Of a DNA stretch of 27,452 nt, positions 1-8,130 are shown one piece after another (the first letter of the stretch is position 1; every line of letters begins with the position of its first letter). The notes beneath the pieces are model-generated. The model was given only the letters and a program-made list of their open reading frames with translations, did not search any database and was not told the DNA's origin. The stretch lies in NCBI GenBank assembly GCA_003242675.1, contig QGVE01000016.1:1-27452 (forward strand). Direction: 5' to 3'. This DNA comes from Bacillota bacterium (GTDB lineage: Bacteria; Bacillota_E; Symbiobacteriia; Symbiobacteriales; Symbiobacteriaceae). The translations under genes and the position numbers were made by a program.

Positions 1-125
1 GATCAAGCTGCTGAAGCGGATCAGCTACGGCTTCCGGAACCGCCAGGTCTATGTCAGAAAGATGCTCCTAGCCTTTGTGCCCTTGGCTTGGCTGGCGACC
101 GTTCCACACTTCTTGACGTAGAGCC
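1..125 (+). mobile_element. Right end of an ISL3-family insertion sequence (truncated by window edge)
   Basis: The first 121 bases encode the end of an ISL3-type transposase. The sequence CACTTCTTGACGTAGAGCC, ending at about 125, overlaps the stop codon and resembles the terminal inverted repeats of ISL3 elements, whose outer ends read GGCTCTT. The left end lies outside the window, so neither the inverted-repeat match nor the target duplication can be confirmed. If the element ends at 125, its end is only about 10 bp from the -35 box of the tRNA-Glu promoter. The boundary is inferred. Confidence 0.55.
2..121 (+). CDS. ISL3-family transposase, C-terminal fragment (5' end outside window)
   Basis: Thirty-nine codons are open from the left edge to a TAG at 119-121. 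The peptide begins IKLLKRISYGFRNRQVYVRK, typical of the extreme C-terminus of ISL3-family DDE transposases (the IKxxKRxxxGFRNxxxF/Y motif after the catalytic glutamate). The transposase would cut and paste its own IS element. Only the tail is visible, so the gene may be intact upstream or a remnant. The neighbouring tRNA and spoIIE genes are unrelated to it. The family call rests on a short but characteristic motif. Confidence 0.7.
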   Translation: MKLLKRISYGFRNRQVYVRKMLLAFVPLAWLATVPHFLT

Positions 126-134
126 TGAGCCCAC

Positions 135-164
135 TTGACGCCGTGCCGCAATCTTTGGTAGACT
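135..164 (+). promoter_or_regulatory. Promoter of tRNA-Glu
   Basis: TTGACG (135-140) and TAGACT (159-164) are separated by 18 bp and match the vegetative -35 and -10 consensus at 5/6 and 4/6 positions. The predicted start lies around 171, about 13 bp before the mature tRNA. It directly follows the IS end, so the insertion left the tRNA promoter intact. Confidence 0.55.
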
Positions 165-183
165 AAATGAGCCTCAGGATGAC

Positions 184-259
184 GACCCCATCGTCTAGAG
201 GCCTAGGACACCACCCTTTCACGGTGGCGGCACGGGTTCGAATCCCGTTGGGGTCACCA
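184..259 (+). tRNA. tRNA-Glu (anticodon UUC)
   Basis: This 76-nt cloverleaf has a perfect 7-bp acceptor stem (GACCCCA 184-190 with TGGGGTC 249-255). The anticodon stem is CCACC/GGTGG around the loop CTTTCAC, which places anticodon TTC at 218-220. The T-arm contains GGTTCGAATCC. Discriminator A256 is followed by an encoded CCA at 257-259. A glutamate tRNA also sits just upstream of spoIIE in B. subtilis (trnSL-Glu1), so the position is conserved. Confidence 0.97.
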
Positions 260-265
260 AGCATT

Positions 266-305
266 CGCCCCGGCGCCGGTGGATGGCGCCGGGGCGATGT
301 CTGTT
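266..305 (+). terminator. Terminator-like hairpin after tRNA-Glu
   Basis: A perfect 12-bp inverted repeat, CGCCCCGGCGCC (266-277) and GGCGCCGGGGCG (285-296), encloses a 7-nt loop. The tail ATGTCTGTTATGTT is only moderately T-rich. It lies between the tRNA and the spoIIE control region and probably insulates them. Confidence 0.6.
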
Positions 306-339
306 ATGTTCCCGGAAATCCTGTGCGGAGCTGACAAAA

Positions 340-374
340 TTCGACAGATTTCGGCAAGGCCGGTGCGCTAGACT
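340..374 (+). promoter_or_regulatory. spoIIE promoter with tandem Spo0A boxes
   Basis: Two 7-mers, TTCGACA (340-346) and TTCGGCA (350-356), are the reverse complements of TGTCGAA and TGCCGAA. Both fit the Spo0A box TGNCGAA and are spaced exactly 10 bp apart. TCGACA (341-346, 5/6 to a -35) and TAGACT (369-374, 4/6 to a -10) are 22 bp apart. An over-long spacer with 0A boxes on the -35 is the known arrangement of the Spo0A~P-activated sigma-A promoters spoIIG and spoIIE of B. subtilis. The predicted start is near 381, with the spoIIE GTG at 408. Confidence 0.65.
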
Positions 375-407
375 GGAGGATGCAACACCGCCGTAGAGGG
401 TGATCGC

Positions 408-2705
408 GTGGCATCTTCCGAGCGTTCCCAGCCGCCGGGCAGGGGGTGGAGGCGGCTTCGCGAGCGGCTGAAAGCCCGCCTGCGCCGGGCATGGCGTCCG
501 CTGCTCTTTGCCGGGATCGTCATCGGGTTCCTCATGGGCCGGGCGCAGCCCTTCAGTCCCGCAGCGCCGTTCGGCATCGCCTTTTACACCGCCGTGCGGG
601 CCGCCGGGTTCGGCCACTTCACGGCCCTGCCGGCCGCGGCCGCCCTGCTGGCCGGCGCGGCCCTGGTCCAGCCGTCAGCCACCTTCGCGACCACCGCGGC
701 CGCCGTCGGCCTGGTCCACGTGCTGGCGGGGCTCGCCCGGGCGAGCGGGCAGTACAGCGCGCTCGCCGCTGCCGTGGTCGCGGCGGCGGTGGCGGCGGGG
801 CAGGGGCTCTTCCGGGATCCCGCGGCCGGGGCGGTGCAGCTGACCTTCTGGGCTACCCTCACCGGCGTGCTGGCCTTGCTGTTCACCCTGGCCGTCGCGG
901 ACGCGGCGCAGGGGCGGCAGCCGGGAAGCGGGGCCCCGGAGCTGCCGATCCCCGCGGTCATCCTGCTGGCCTCGGCCCTCACCGGGCTGCAGGACCTGAC
1001 CCTGTGGGGGCGGCTGCCGCTCCACGGCGTCTTCGCCGGCCTGGCGGTGCTGCTCTGCGCCCACGCAGGCGGCATGGGCTGGGGGGCCGCCGCGGGGGCG
1101 GTGATCGGCATGTCCTCCTTCCTCGCCGTGCTGGCGGGTCCGCCGGGGGCGGGGATGGTGCTCCGCGCGCCTTTGCCGGACAGCCAGGCCATGGCGTACG
1201 TGGTGGCCGGCTTTCTGGGCGGCGCGTTCCGCGACCTGAAGAAGCCGGGCGTGGGCCTGGCGTACGCTTTGGGCTTTCTCGCGTACAGCATGGCGACGCA
1301 GGGGCAGGGGGCCGTGCTGGAGGCCATGGCGCTGTCGGCGGCCGCAGCGACCGTGCTCTTCTGGCTGGTTCCGTCCCAGTGGGTTGAGCACCTCGCCAGG
1401 GCGCTGGGCGGCGAGCGCCGTGAGGAGCCTGAGCCCGCAGCGCAGCCGCCCGTGGACGAGGCCGTGCGCGAGGCGCGCGAGCGGCTGCTGGCCGTGGCAC
1501 AGGCCCTGCGGGAGGTTCAGCGCACCTACGCGCAGGTCGCCGCGGTCGGCTCTCCCCCCGAGGCCGCCCTGGAGCGCCGCCTGCGCGCGCTGACGGAGCA
1601 GGTCTGCCGCTCCTGTGCGATGCGGGCCCAGTGCTGGGAGAAGGACGTGGAGGAGACCCGGCGGCTCATGGACGGCCTCTGGCAGCAGATCGAGCAGGAG
1701 GGCCCCCTGCCGCTGGCGCCGCTGCCGGGCGCGCTGGAGGAGCGGTGCATCCACCCCGCCCAGGTCGCCGTGACGCTGAACCACCTGCACGACCTGGAGC
1801 GGACGGACCGGGCCCTCGCCCGGCGGCTGGAGGAGGGGCGGGCCGTCGCGGGCGAGCACATCCAGAGCGTCGCCCGCATGCTGGATCGCATGGCCGAGGA
1901 GATCGCGTCCGGGGCGGGGCCTGCCCGCGGCATGCCGGCGGTCTTCAAGGTCGCGGCGGCGGTGGCGCGCCTGCCGAAGCGGGGCAGTCACGTCTCCGGC
2001 GACTCGGCGCTTGCGGTGCCCCTGTCCGGCGGCCGCTTCCTGCTCGCGCTCAGCGACGGGATGGGCGTGGGCCGGGAGGCGGCGGTGCAGTCCGGCGAGT
2101 GCGTCCGGCTCCTGCAGCAGCTCCTGGACGCCGGGTTCAGCGCGGAGGTCGCCGTGAAGACGGTCAACTCCGTGCTGCTCCTGCGGGGGCCCGGTGACGC
2201 CTTTGCCACCCTCGACGTCGCGCTGCTGGACCTCGCCACCGGGCAGGCCGAGTTCGTCAAGGTCGGGGCGGCGCCCACCTTCATCCGGCGCGGCGCCGAC
2301 GTGACGCTGGTGCGCATCCCCGCACCCCCCGCCGGCGTCGTCACCGACGTGGCGGTGGAGCCCGAGAGCCGGCTCCTGAACGCCGGGGACCTCGTCGTCA
2401 TGGTCAGCGATGGGATCCTGGAGGCGGCCCGCGACCAGGCGGACAAGGAGCGGTGGCTGCTGGAGCTGCTGAGCAGGGAGCCCGGCACGGATCCGGAGGA
2501 GGTGGCGGAGCGGGTGCTGGCAGAGGCGCTCACGCTGGCCCCGGTCCCCGAGGACGACCTCACGGTGGTGGCGGCCCGGGTCGGCCTGGTGGACGGCGCA
2601 GACGGGCCGCCGCGGCCGAAGCCCTCCGGGGAGTGGGCGCCAGCGCTGACCGCGCCCCGCGGGGGCTCGGGCGGGGCCCCGACGAAGCGCCCGCCCAAGC
2701 GGTGA
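408..2705 (+). CDS. spoIIE: Stage II sporulation protein E (membrane PP2C-type phosphatase)
   Basis: SpoIIE dephosphorylates the anti-anti-sigma factor SpoIIAA, which frees sigma-F in the forespore, and it also acts at the asymmetric septum. The 765-residue protein is close to the 827 of B. subtilis. It has a basic cytoplasmic start, a strongly hydrophobic region at about 33-325 with roughly ten membrane spans, and a charged, coil-prone linker. The linker holds a C400-x2-C403-x5-C409 cluster. The C-terminal PP2C domain has DGMG at 550-553, SDG at 667-669 and EDDLTV from 715, the expected metal-binding aspartates. The GTG start follows AGAGGGTG at a suitable distance. The tail is proline- and lysine-rich. 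Tandem Spo0A boxes lie upstream. Confidence 0.95.
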   Translation: MASSERSQPPGRGWRRLRERLKARLRRAWRPLLFAGIVIGFLMGRAQPFSPAAPFGIAFYTAVRAAGFGHFTALPAAAALLAGAALVQPSATFATTAAAVGLVHVLAGLARASGQYSALAAAVVAAAVAAGQGLFRDPAAGAVQLTFWATLTGVLALLFTLAVADAAQGRQPGSGAPELPIPAVILLASALTGLQDLTLWGRLPLHGVFAGLAVLLCAHAGGMGWGAAAGAVIGMSSFLAVLAGPPGAGMVLRAPLPDSQAMAYVVAGFLGGAFRDLKKPGVGLAYALGFLAYSMATQGQGAVLEAMALSAAAATVLFWLVPSQWVEHLARALGGERREEPEPAAQPPVDEAVREARERLLAVAQALREVQRTYAQVAAVGSPPEAALERRLRALTEQVCRSCAMRAQCWEKDVEETRRLMDGLWQQIEQEGPLPLAPLPGALEERCIHPAQVAVTLNHLHDLERTDRALARRLEEGRAVAGEHIQSVARMLDRMAEEIASGAGPARGMPAVFKVAAAVARLPKRGSHVSGDSALAVPLSGGRFLLALSDGMGVGREAAVQSGECVRLLQQLLDAGFSAEVAVKTVNSVLLLRGPGDAFATLDVALLDLATGQAEFVKVGAAPTFIRRGADVTLVRIPAPPAGVVTDVAVEPESRLLNAGDLVVMVSDGILEAARDQADKERWLLELLSREPGTDPEEVAERVLAEALTLAPVPEDDLTVVAARVGLVDGADGPPRPKPSGEWAPALTAPRGGSGGAPTKRPPKR

Positions 2706-2720
2706 CGGGCCCGGTCGCCG

Positions 2721-2808
2721 CTCCCGCGCTCCCGCGGGAGCCCAGCCGGGTGCGGAAGGGAATCCCCGGCCGGTGTCGAAACGCGAATCGGCACCGGGGC
2801 CGGGGATT
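2721..2808 (+). other. Two hairpins between spoIIE and tilS
   Basis: The 123-bp gap holds an 8-bp stem with a 4-nt loop (CTCCCGCG 2721-2728, CGCGGGAG 2733-2740). A second, longer hairpin pairs 2761-2778 with 2789-2808: AATCCCCGGCC with GGCCGGGGATT, then GGTGTCG with CGGCACC across a 2-nt bulge. There is no T-tract. CGCGAAT (2782-2788) could instead pair with ATTCGCG (2806-2812), which would break the outer stem. This could be a weak terminator or an RNA element in the tilS leader. Confidence 0.45.
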
Positions 2809-2828
2809 CGCGTGGAGGGGGTGAGCGC

Positions 2829-4313
2829 GTGCCGCTGCTGGACCGGGTGCGCGAGTACGTGGCCCGGCACGGGATGGTCGAGCCGGGCGACCGGGTGATC
2901 GTGGCCGTCTCCGGGGGGCCGGACTCGCTGGCCCTGGCGCATGTGCTCCACCGCCTGGCCCCCGAGTGGCGGCTGTCGCTGCACCTGTTCCACATGGACC
3001 ACGGCCTGCGGGGGGAGGCGTCGCGGGCGGACGCGGCGTTCGTCGCGGAGTTCGCCCGGGACCTGGCGCTGCCCCTGACCACTGTGACCCTGCGCCCCGG
3101 CGAGCTGGAGGCGCTGCCGGGGTCGCTGGAGGACAACGCCCGCCGGAGGCGGTACGCGGAGATGGCGCGCCTGGCCAGGGCCATCGGGGCGCAGCGGGCC
3201 GCCACCGGCCACACCCGGAACGACCAGGCGGAGACCGTGCTGATGCGGCTGCTGCGGGGCAGCGGCACCGGCGGCCTCGCCGGCATCCCGCCGGTGCGGC
3301 GGCACGGCGACCTCGTCATCATCCGGCCGCTGCTCGGGATTTCCCGGGAGGAGATCCTGGAGTACTGCCGGTCGCACGGGCTCACGCCGCGGGTGGACGC
3401 CTCGAACCTGGAAGGGAGCTTTCTGCGCAATCGGATCCGCCTGGAGGTCCTGCCCTTCCTGACGGAGCGATTCGGCGAGGCGGTGGTGGAGAACCTCGCC
3501 CAGTCGGCGGAGCTCCTGCGGGAGGACGACCGGCTGCTTACCGAGCTCGCCCGGGAGGCCTGCGGCCGGTGCGGCTGGCAGGAGGTCGAGGCGGGGCCGG
3601 GGAATCTGGTCGTTGAGCTGGACGGCACGCGCCTCGTGCGGGAGCCGCCGGCCCTGGCGCGCCGGGTCGTCCGGATGGCCGTCCAGCGGGTCAGCGGCTC
3701 GGCCTACGGGCCCGGGCTGGCGACCGTGAACCGGGTCCTGGACCTGGCCGGGCGGACGGACGGCAGCCGCAGCCTGGATCTGCCGCAGGGGGTGCGCTTT
3801 TCCGTCGCCTACGGCCGGTGCCGCTTCGCGCGCCGCAGCCCCGGGGCGAGCCCGGGCGGGGACTGCCGGAGCCCGGTCTGGCCGCTCGCCGTGCCCGGCG
3901 AGACGCCGATCCCGGCCCTCGGCGTGACGGTTGTGGTGGAGGTGGCCCCCGCGGCGGCGATGCCGGCCCGCCTTGCGGCCGACGAGGAGTGGTTCGACCC
4001 GGTGCGGCTGCCGGGGCCGCTCGCCGTGCGGACGCGGCGGCCTGGCGACCGGCTCTGGCCCGTGGGCATGCAGGGTTCGAAGAAGCTCCAGGATATCCTG
4101 GTGGACGCCAAGGTGCCGCGGCAGGAGAGGGATGGTCTGCCGGTCCTCGTCGCGGGCGATACTGTAGTCTGGGTTCCCGGGATCTGCCGGGACCGCCGGT
4201 TCCGGCCCGACCGGCAGTCGCACCAGGCCCTGCGGGTCGTGGTGCGCAGCGGCCCGGCCGCGCCGGGCAGCGGCGGCGGAGCCGCTCGGGCGTCGGTTGC
4301 TCCGGTGGATTGA
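2829..4313 (+). CDS. tilS: tRNA(Ile)-lysidine synthetase
   Basis: TilS uses ATP to attach lysine to C34 of the CAU-anticodon tRNA-Ile, changing its codon from AUG to AUA and its charging to isoleucine. It is essential in most bacteria. The PP-loop motif SGGPDS is at residues 28-33 in an N-type ATP pyrophosphatase domain, followed by HMDHGLRG, GHTRNDQAETVLMRLLRGSG and RNRIRLEVLP, all characteristic. The C-terminal half carries the tRNA-binding domains, with the late segment RRPGDRLWPVGMQGSKKLQD. The 494-residue length is normal. The GTG start at 2829 follows GGAGGGGGTGA. It lies between spoIIE and ftsH as in B. subtilis, though hprT, usually next, is missing. Confidence 0.95.
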   Translation: MPLLDRVREYVARHGMVEPGDRVIVAVSGGPDSLALAHVLHRLAPEWRLSLHLFHMDHGLRGEASRADAAFVAEFARDLALPLTTVTLRPGELEALPGSLEDNARRRRYAEMARLARAIGAQRAATGHTRNDQAETVLMRLLRGSGTGGLAGIPPVRRHGDLVIIRPLLGISREEILEYCRSHGLTPRVDASNLEGSFLRNRIRLEVLPFLTERFGEAVVENLAQSAELLREDDRLLTELAREACGRCGWQEVEAGPGNLVVELDGTRLVREPPALARRVVRMAVQRVSGSAYGPGLATVNRVLDLAGRTDGSRSLDLPQGVRFSVAYGRCRFARRSPGASPGGDCRSPVWPLAVPGETPIPALGVTVVVEVAPAAAMPARLAADEEWFDPVRLPGPLAVRTRRPGDRLWPVGMQGSKKLQDILVDAKVPRQERDGLPVLVAGDTVVWVPGICRDRRFRPDRQSHQALRVVVRSGPAAPGSGGGAARASVAPVD

Positions 4314-4325
4314 ATATGGTACACT
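4297..4325 (+). promoter_or_regulatory. Candidate promoter of ftsH
   Basis: TTGCTC (4297-4302) is followed after 17 bp by TACACT (4320-4325), with TG one base upstream of the hexamer (TGGTACACT), an extended -10. The -35 lies inside the end of tilS. The predicted start near 4332 gives ftsH a leader of about 100 nt. That leader holds a short ACGCC/GGCGT hairpin at 4387-4400 followed by TTT, which I do not regard as strong. Confidence 0.5.
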
Positions 4326-4430
4326 GAACAAGTATCTCTAGTGGCCGTGCGGCCGACTCAATGAAGTGGAGGAAGAGCAGCGCTCTACGCCCTGTGGCGT
4401 TTTCCCTGCGGAAGGAGGGGCCCGGGAGAT

Positions 4431-6314
4431 TTGAACAAGCTATTTCGCAGCCTTGCGTTCTATATGCTGATTCTGGTCATCTCAGTGGCGATCGCCGTCC
4501 AGCTGGGAGGGACCAGTCAGCGGACCACCCGGCTGTTTTACTCTGACCTGGTCAGGTACATTCAGCAGGGTGAAGTCCGGAGCATCACCCTGAGCGGGAC
4601 GTACGCTGAGGGCGAGCTCGTGAATGGCGAAAAGTTCACCGTGGACCTGCCCTCGACGTCCGCACAGGCGCCGCTGGTGGAGATGCTGCAGGAGCGTCCG
4701 GAGATCAGGCTGGAGTTCCGCCAGGACAACACGTCCGGCATCTGGGCCATGCTGCTGCAGACCCTGGTGCCGGTCGTGCTGGTGCTTCTCGCGTTCTTCT
4801 TCATCATGCAGCAGACCCAGGGCTCCGGGAACCGGGTGATGCAGTTCGGCAAGGCCCGGGCACGCCTGGTGACGGATGACCGCAAGCGGGTCACGTTTGA
4901 CGACGTGGCCGGCATCGACGAGGTCAAGGAAGAGCTGGCGGAGATCGTCGACTTCCTGAAGCACCCGAAGCGCTACTTGGAGCTGGGCGCCCGCATTCCC
5001 AAGGGCGTGCTGCTCTACGGCCCGCCCGGGACGGGCAAGACGCTCCTGGCCCGCGCGGTGGCCGGCGAGGCAGGGGTGCCTTTCTTCTCCATCTCCGGCT
5101 CCGACTTCGTGGAGATGTTCGTCGGCGTCGGCGCGAGCCGGGTGCGCGACCTGTTCGAGCAGGCGAAGAAGAACGCGCCCTGCATCGTGTTCATCGACGA
5201 GATCGACGCCGTGGGCCGGCAGCGCGGAGCCGGGTACGGCGGCGGGCACGACGAGCGGGAGCAGACCTTGAATCAGCTGCTGGTGGAGATGGACGGGTTC
5301 ACGGCCAACGAGGGCATCATCGTCATCGCCGCCACCAACCGGCCCGACGTGCTCGACCCGGCCCTGCTCCGGCCGGGCCGCTTCGACCGGCAGATCGTCA
5401 TCGACCGGCCCGACCTGAAAGGCCGGCTGGCCATCTTCCAGGTGCACGCGAAGGGCAAGCCGCTGGAGCCCGACGTCGACCTGGAGGTGTTGGCCAAGCG
5501 GACGCCGGGGTTCACCGGCGCCGATATCGCCAACGTGATGAATGAGGCGGCGCTTCTGGCCGCGCGGCGGCGGAAGAAGAAGATCTCCATGCAGGACGTG
5601 GAGGACGCGATCGACCGCGTGCTGGCCGGCGGGCCCGAGCGGCGGTCCCGGGTGATCTCGGAGCGGGAGAAGCGCATCACGGCCTACCACGAGGCCGGTC
5701 ACGCCGTGGTGGGCCACATGCTGCCCCACATGGACCCGCTGCACAAGATCACCATCATCCCGCGCGGCCGGGCCATGGGCTACACGCTCTTCCTGCCGGT
5801 GGAGGACCGCTATAACATCTCCAAGTCGGAGATCCTCGACCGGATGACCATGGCCCTGGGCGGCCGGGCCGCCGAGGAGATCACGTTCGGCGAGATCACC
5901 AGCGGCGCGCAGGACGACATCGAGCGCACCACGCAGTGGGCGCGCCGGATGGTGACCGAGTGGGGCATGAGCGAGAAGCTCGGTCCCCTCACCTACGGCC
6001 TGAAGCAGGAGGAGGTCTTCCTCGCCCGCGACATCACCCGCCTGCGCAACTACTCCGAGGAGGTCGCCGGGCTGATCGACGAAGAGGTGCGCAAGTTCGT
6101 CAACATGGCCTACCAGCGGGCGATCGACATCCTGACCGAGCACCGGGACGCCCTGGAGAAGGTGTCCCAGGTGCTCCTGGAGAAGGAGACCCTGGAGGGC
6201 AAGGAGCTGCAGGAGCTGCTCGAGCAGGTGCTGCCGCCCAGGCCCAAGCCCGAGCCGCTGAAGCCGCGGTGGGCCACCGGCGGTGGTACCTCTCAGGTGG
6301 CCCCGGCGTTCTGA
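4431..6314 (+). CDS. ftsH: ATP-dependent zinc metalloprotease FtsH
   Basis: FtsH is a membrane-anchored hexameric AAA+ protease that degrades misfolded membrane proteins and short-lived regulators; in Bacillus it also supports sporulation. Two transmembrane segments (about 7-27 and 103-125) flank the small extracytoplasmic domain. The AAA module has Walker A GPPGTGKT (197-204), Walker B IVFIDEID and the second region of homology ending RPGRFDRQI. The zinc site is HEAGH (420-424), with the distal aspartate in GAQDDI (495/496). The 627-residue length is typical. The start is TTG, with AAGGAGG 12 nt upstream. The gene has its own candidate promoter and a strong terminator after it. Confidence 0.97.
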   Translation: MNKLFRSLAFYMLILVISVAIAVQLGGTSQRTTRLFYSDLVRYIQQGEVRSITLSGTYAEGELVNGEKFTVDLPSTSAQAPLVEMLQERPEIRLEFRQDNTSGIWAMLLQTLVPVVLVLLAFFFIMQQTQGSGNRVMQFGKARARLVTDDRKRVTFDDVAGIDEVKEELAEIVDFLKHPKRYLELGARIPKGVLLYGPPGTGKTLLARAVAGEAGVPFFSISGSDFVEMFVGVGASRVRDLFEQAKKNAPCIVFIDEIDAVGRQRGAGYGGGHDEREQTLNQLLVEMDGFTANEGIIVIAATNRPDVLDPALLRPGRFDRQIVIDRPDLKGRLAIFQVHAKGKPLEPDVDLEVLAKRTPGFTGADIANVMNEAALLAARRRKKKISMQDVEDAIDRVLAGGPERRSRVISEREKRITAYHEAGHAVVGHMLPHMDPLHKITIIPRGRAMGYTLFLPVEDRYNISKSEILDRMTMALGGRAAEEITFGEITSGAQDDIERTTQWARRMVTEWGMSEKLGPLTYGLKQEEVFLARDITRLRNYSEEVAGLIDEEVRKFVNMAYQRAIDILTEHRDALEKVSQVLLEKETLEGKELQELLEQVLPPRPKPEPLKPRWATGGGTSQVAPAF

Positions 6315-6326
6315 TCAAGGCTGAAT

Positions 6327-6356
6327 GCCCCCGCCAGCGACGTGGCGGGGGCTTTT
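6327..6356 (+). terminator. Intrinsic terminator of ftsH
   Basis: A 10-bp stem GCCCCCGCCA (6327-6336) / TGGCGGGGGC (6343-6352) with a 6-nt loop is followed by TTTT. It begins 12 bp after the ftsH stop. An upstream ATG for the next gene (6325) falls within it and is therefore unlikely to be used. Confidence 0.85.
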
Positions 6357-6378
6357 CGCAGGGAGAGGGGATGGTGCT

Positions 6379-6822
6379 GTGGGCCGTGCCTATGCGGGCT
6401 ACCCGATGCCGTCCTGCCACGCGCTCATCCGCGACGGCGACCGGGTGCTGCTGGTCCAGCGGGCCACGCCGCCGCTTCAGGGGTACTGGGGGCTCCCCGG
6501 CGGCCGGGTGGAGCTGGGCGAGACCGTGCAGGAGGCCCTCCTGCGGGAGGTGCGGGAGGAGACGGGCCTCGAGGTGGCCGTCGAGCGCTACCTGGGGTAC
6601 ATGGACGCGATCGACCGGGACGAGGCGGGGAGGGTCCGCTTCCACTACGTCGTACACTACTTCGCGGCCCGGCCGGCCGGGGGCACCCTGGCCGCGGCCG
6701 ACGACGCGGCCGACGTCCGCTGGGTGGCGCTGTCCGAGCTGGAGCGGCTGCCCGTCACGGACTCCGTTTATCTGTGCCTCGACTGGGCCCGGGAGGAGAG
6801 CCCGCGGGCCGGGGCAGACTAA
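6379..6822 (+). CDS. Nudix hydrolase family protein
   Basis: Nudix enzymes hydrolyse nucleoside diphosphates linked to another moiety; the substrate cannot be read from this sequence. The Nudix box is complete: it starts at GGRVELGETV and runs through LLREVREETGLEV, giving the GX5EX7REUXEEXGU pattern with the metal-binding glutamates. The segment before it, VQRATPPLQGYWGLPGG, is typical of MutT/ADP-ribose pyrophosphatase-like members. I start the gene at GTG 6379, eight bases after GGAGAGGGG, because the in-frame ATG at 6325 lies in the ftsH terminator. That gives 147 residues. It is followed after 21 bp by an M16 gene and may be co-transcribed with it. Confidence 0.9.
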   Translation: MGRAYAGYPMPSCHALIRDGDRVLLVQRATPPLQGYWGLPGGRVELGETVQEALLREVREETGLEVAVERYLGYMDAIDRDEAGRVRFHYVVHYFAARPAGGTLAAADDAADVRWVALSELERLPVTDSVYLCLDWAREESPRAGAD

Positions 6823-6843
6823 GGCGCAGAAGGAGGGTTCCCG

Positions 6844-8127
6844 TTGGCCGATCGCTTCACCCGCTTCCCCCTGCACGAGGGTGTGAACCTCTACGTGCAG
6901 CCGACGAAGAAGTTCAAGACGACGGCGGTCTACGTGTACTTCCACATGCCGCTGGAGCCGGTGACGGTGACCTATAACGCGCTGCTGCCGATGGTGCTCG
7001 CCCGGGGTTCGGCCGACTTCCCCACGACGGCGGCCCTCTCCCGCCACCTGGATGAGCTGTACGGAGCGTCCTTCAGCGCCGACGTCGCCCGGCGGGGCGA
7101 GGTGCAGTCGATCGTCTTCCGGCTGGAGGTGGCGGACGACCAGCACATCCCCGGCGAGAGCGGCCTCTTGCTGCGGGGCCTGGACGTGCTGGGCAGCGTG
7201 ATCACCCGGCCGCTGCTGGCGGGCGAGGGGTTCAAGCCCGAGTACGTGGAGCAGGAGCGGACGAACCTCCGGCAGATGATCGAGGGGCTCATCAACGACA
7301 AGCGGCGCTACGCCCTGGTGCGGTGCACGGCCGAGATGTGCGCGGGTGAGCTCTTCGCCCTGTACCGGCTCGGGCGGGTGGAGGACCTGGACGGGGTCAC
7401 GCCGGAGAACCTGCTGGCCCACCACCGGCGGGTGCTGGCGGAGGCGCCGGTGGATATCTTCGTCCTGGGGGACGTCGACCCGGAGCGGCTGGCGGAGGAG
7501 GTTCCCCGCCGCATCCCGCTTCCGGCCGGGAGGCGCCGGTTCCCCGACACCCTCGTGAAGCGCCGGCCGGAGGGGCCGCTCAGGGAAGTGGTCGAGCGGA
7601 TGGACGTCAGCCAGGGCGTCGTCGTCATCGGCTTCCGCACGGGGATCACGCTCCGGGACGATCTCTACTTCCCCATGCTGGTGGCCAACGGCGTGCTCGG
7701 GGGCTTCTCCCACTCCAAGCTGTTCCAGGAGGTGCGGGAGAAGCGCTCGCTGGCCTACTTCGCCTACTCGGCGGTCGAGACGGTGAAGGGCGTGGGGTAC
7801 ATGTACGCGGGCGTGGAGTTCGCCGACGCGGAGCAGTGCCGGGCGATCATGCTGGAGCAGCTGCGGGCCTTGCAGGAGGGCCAGCTCTCGGAGGCGGAGC
7901 TGGAGATGACGAAGGCGACCCTGGTGAACGACATGCTGAGCGCGGCGGACAGCCCGGCGGCCATGGCGGAGCTGGCCGTGGACCAGGTGTTTTCCGGCCG
8001 CGACCTCTCCATCGACGAGCGGGTCGCGCGCTTTCGGCAGGTGACCCGGGAGCAGGTGGCCGAGGCCGCGCGCCACTTCACGCCCGACACGGTCTACCTG
8101 CTGACCAGACCGGAAGGGGGAGCGTAA
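6844..8127 (+). CDS. M16 family peptidase-like protein without zinc motif (YmfF-like)
   Basis: The 427-residue protein has the two-domain fold typical of M16 zinc peptidases, with C-terminal-half features such as HSKLFQEVREKRSLAYFAYS. The N-terminal half has no HXXEH, so it should not cleave peptides by itself; the matching region reads LARGSADFPTTAALSRHLDE. In B. subtilis the homologous YmfF (no motif) and YmfH (active) are neighbours, as here, and M16 subunits often work as an inactive/active pair. The TTG start follows AGGAGG (6831-6836) by 7 nt, and the stop is 3 bp before the next gene. The substrate is unknown. Confidence 0.85.
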   Translation: MADRFTRFPLHEGVNLYVQPTKKFKTTAVYVYFHMPLEPVTVTYNALLPMVLARGSADFPTTAALSRHLDELYGASFSADVARRGEVQSIVFRLEVADDQHIPGESGLLLRGLDVLGSVITRPLLAGEGFKPEYVEQERTNLRQMIEGLINDKRRYALVRCTAEMCAGELFALYRLGRVEDLDGVTPENLLAHHRRVLAEAPVDIFVLGDVDPERLAEEVPRRIPLPAGRRRFPDTLVKRRPEGPLREVVERMDVSQGVVVIGFRTGITLRDDLYFPMLVANGVLGGFSHSKLFQEVREKRSLAYFAYSAVETVKGVGYMYAGVEFADAEQCRAIMLEQLRALQEGQLSEAELEMTKATLVNDMLSAADSPAAMAELAVDQVFSGRDLSIDERVARFRQVTREQVAEAARHFTPDTVYLLTRPEGGA

Positions 8128-8130
8128 GCG

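Noticed and set aside
4387..4403. Attenuator in the ftsH leader (ACGCC/GGCGT followed by TTT)
   Set aside because: The stem is only 5 bp and the T-run is three bases, too weak to call.
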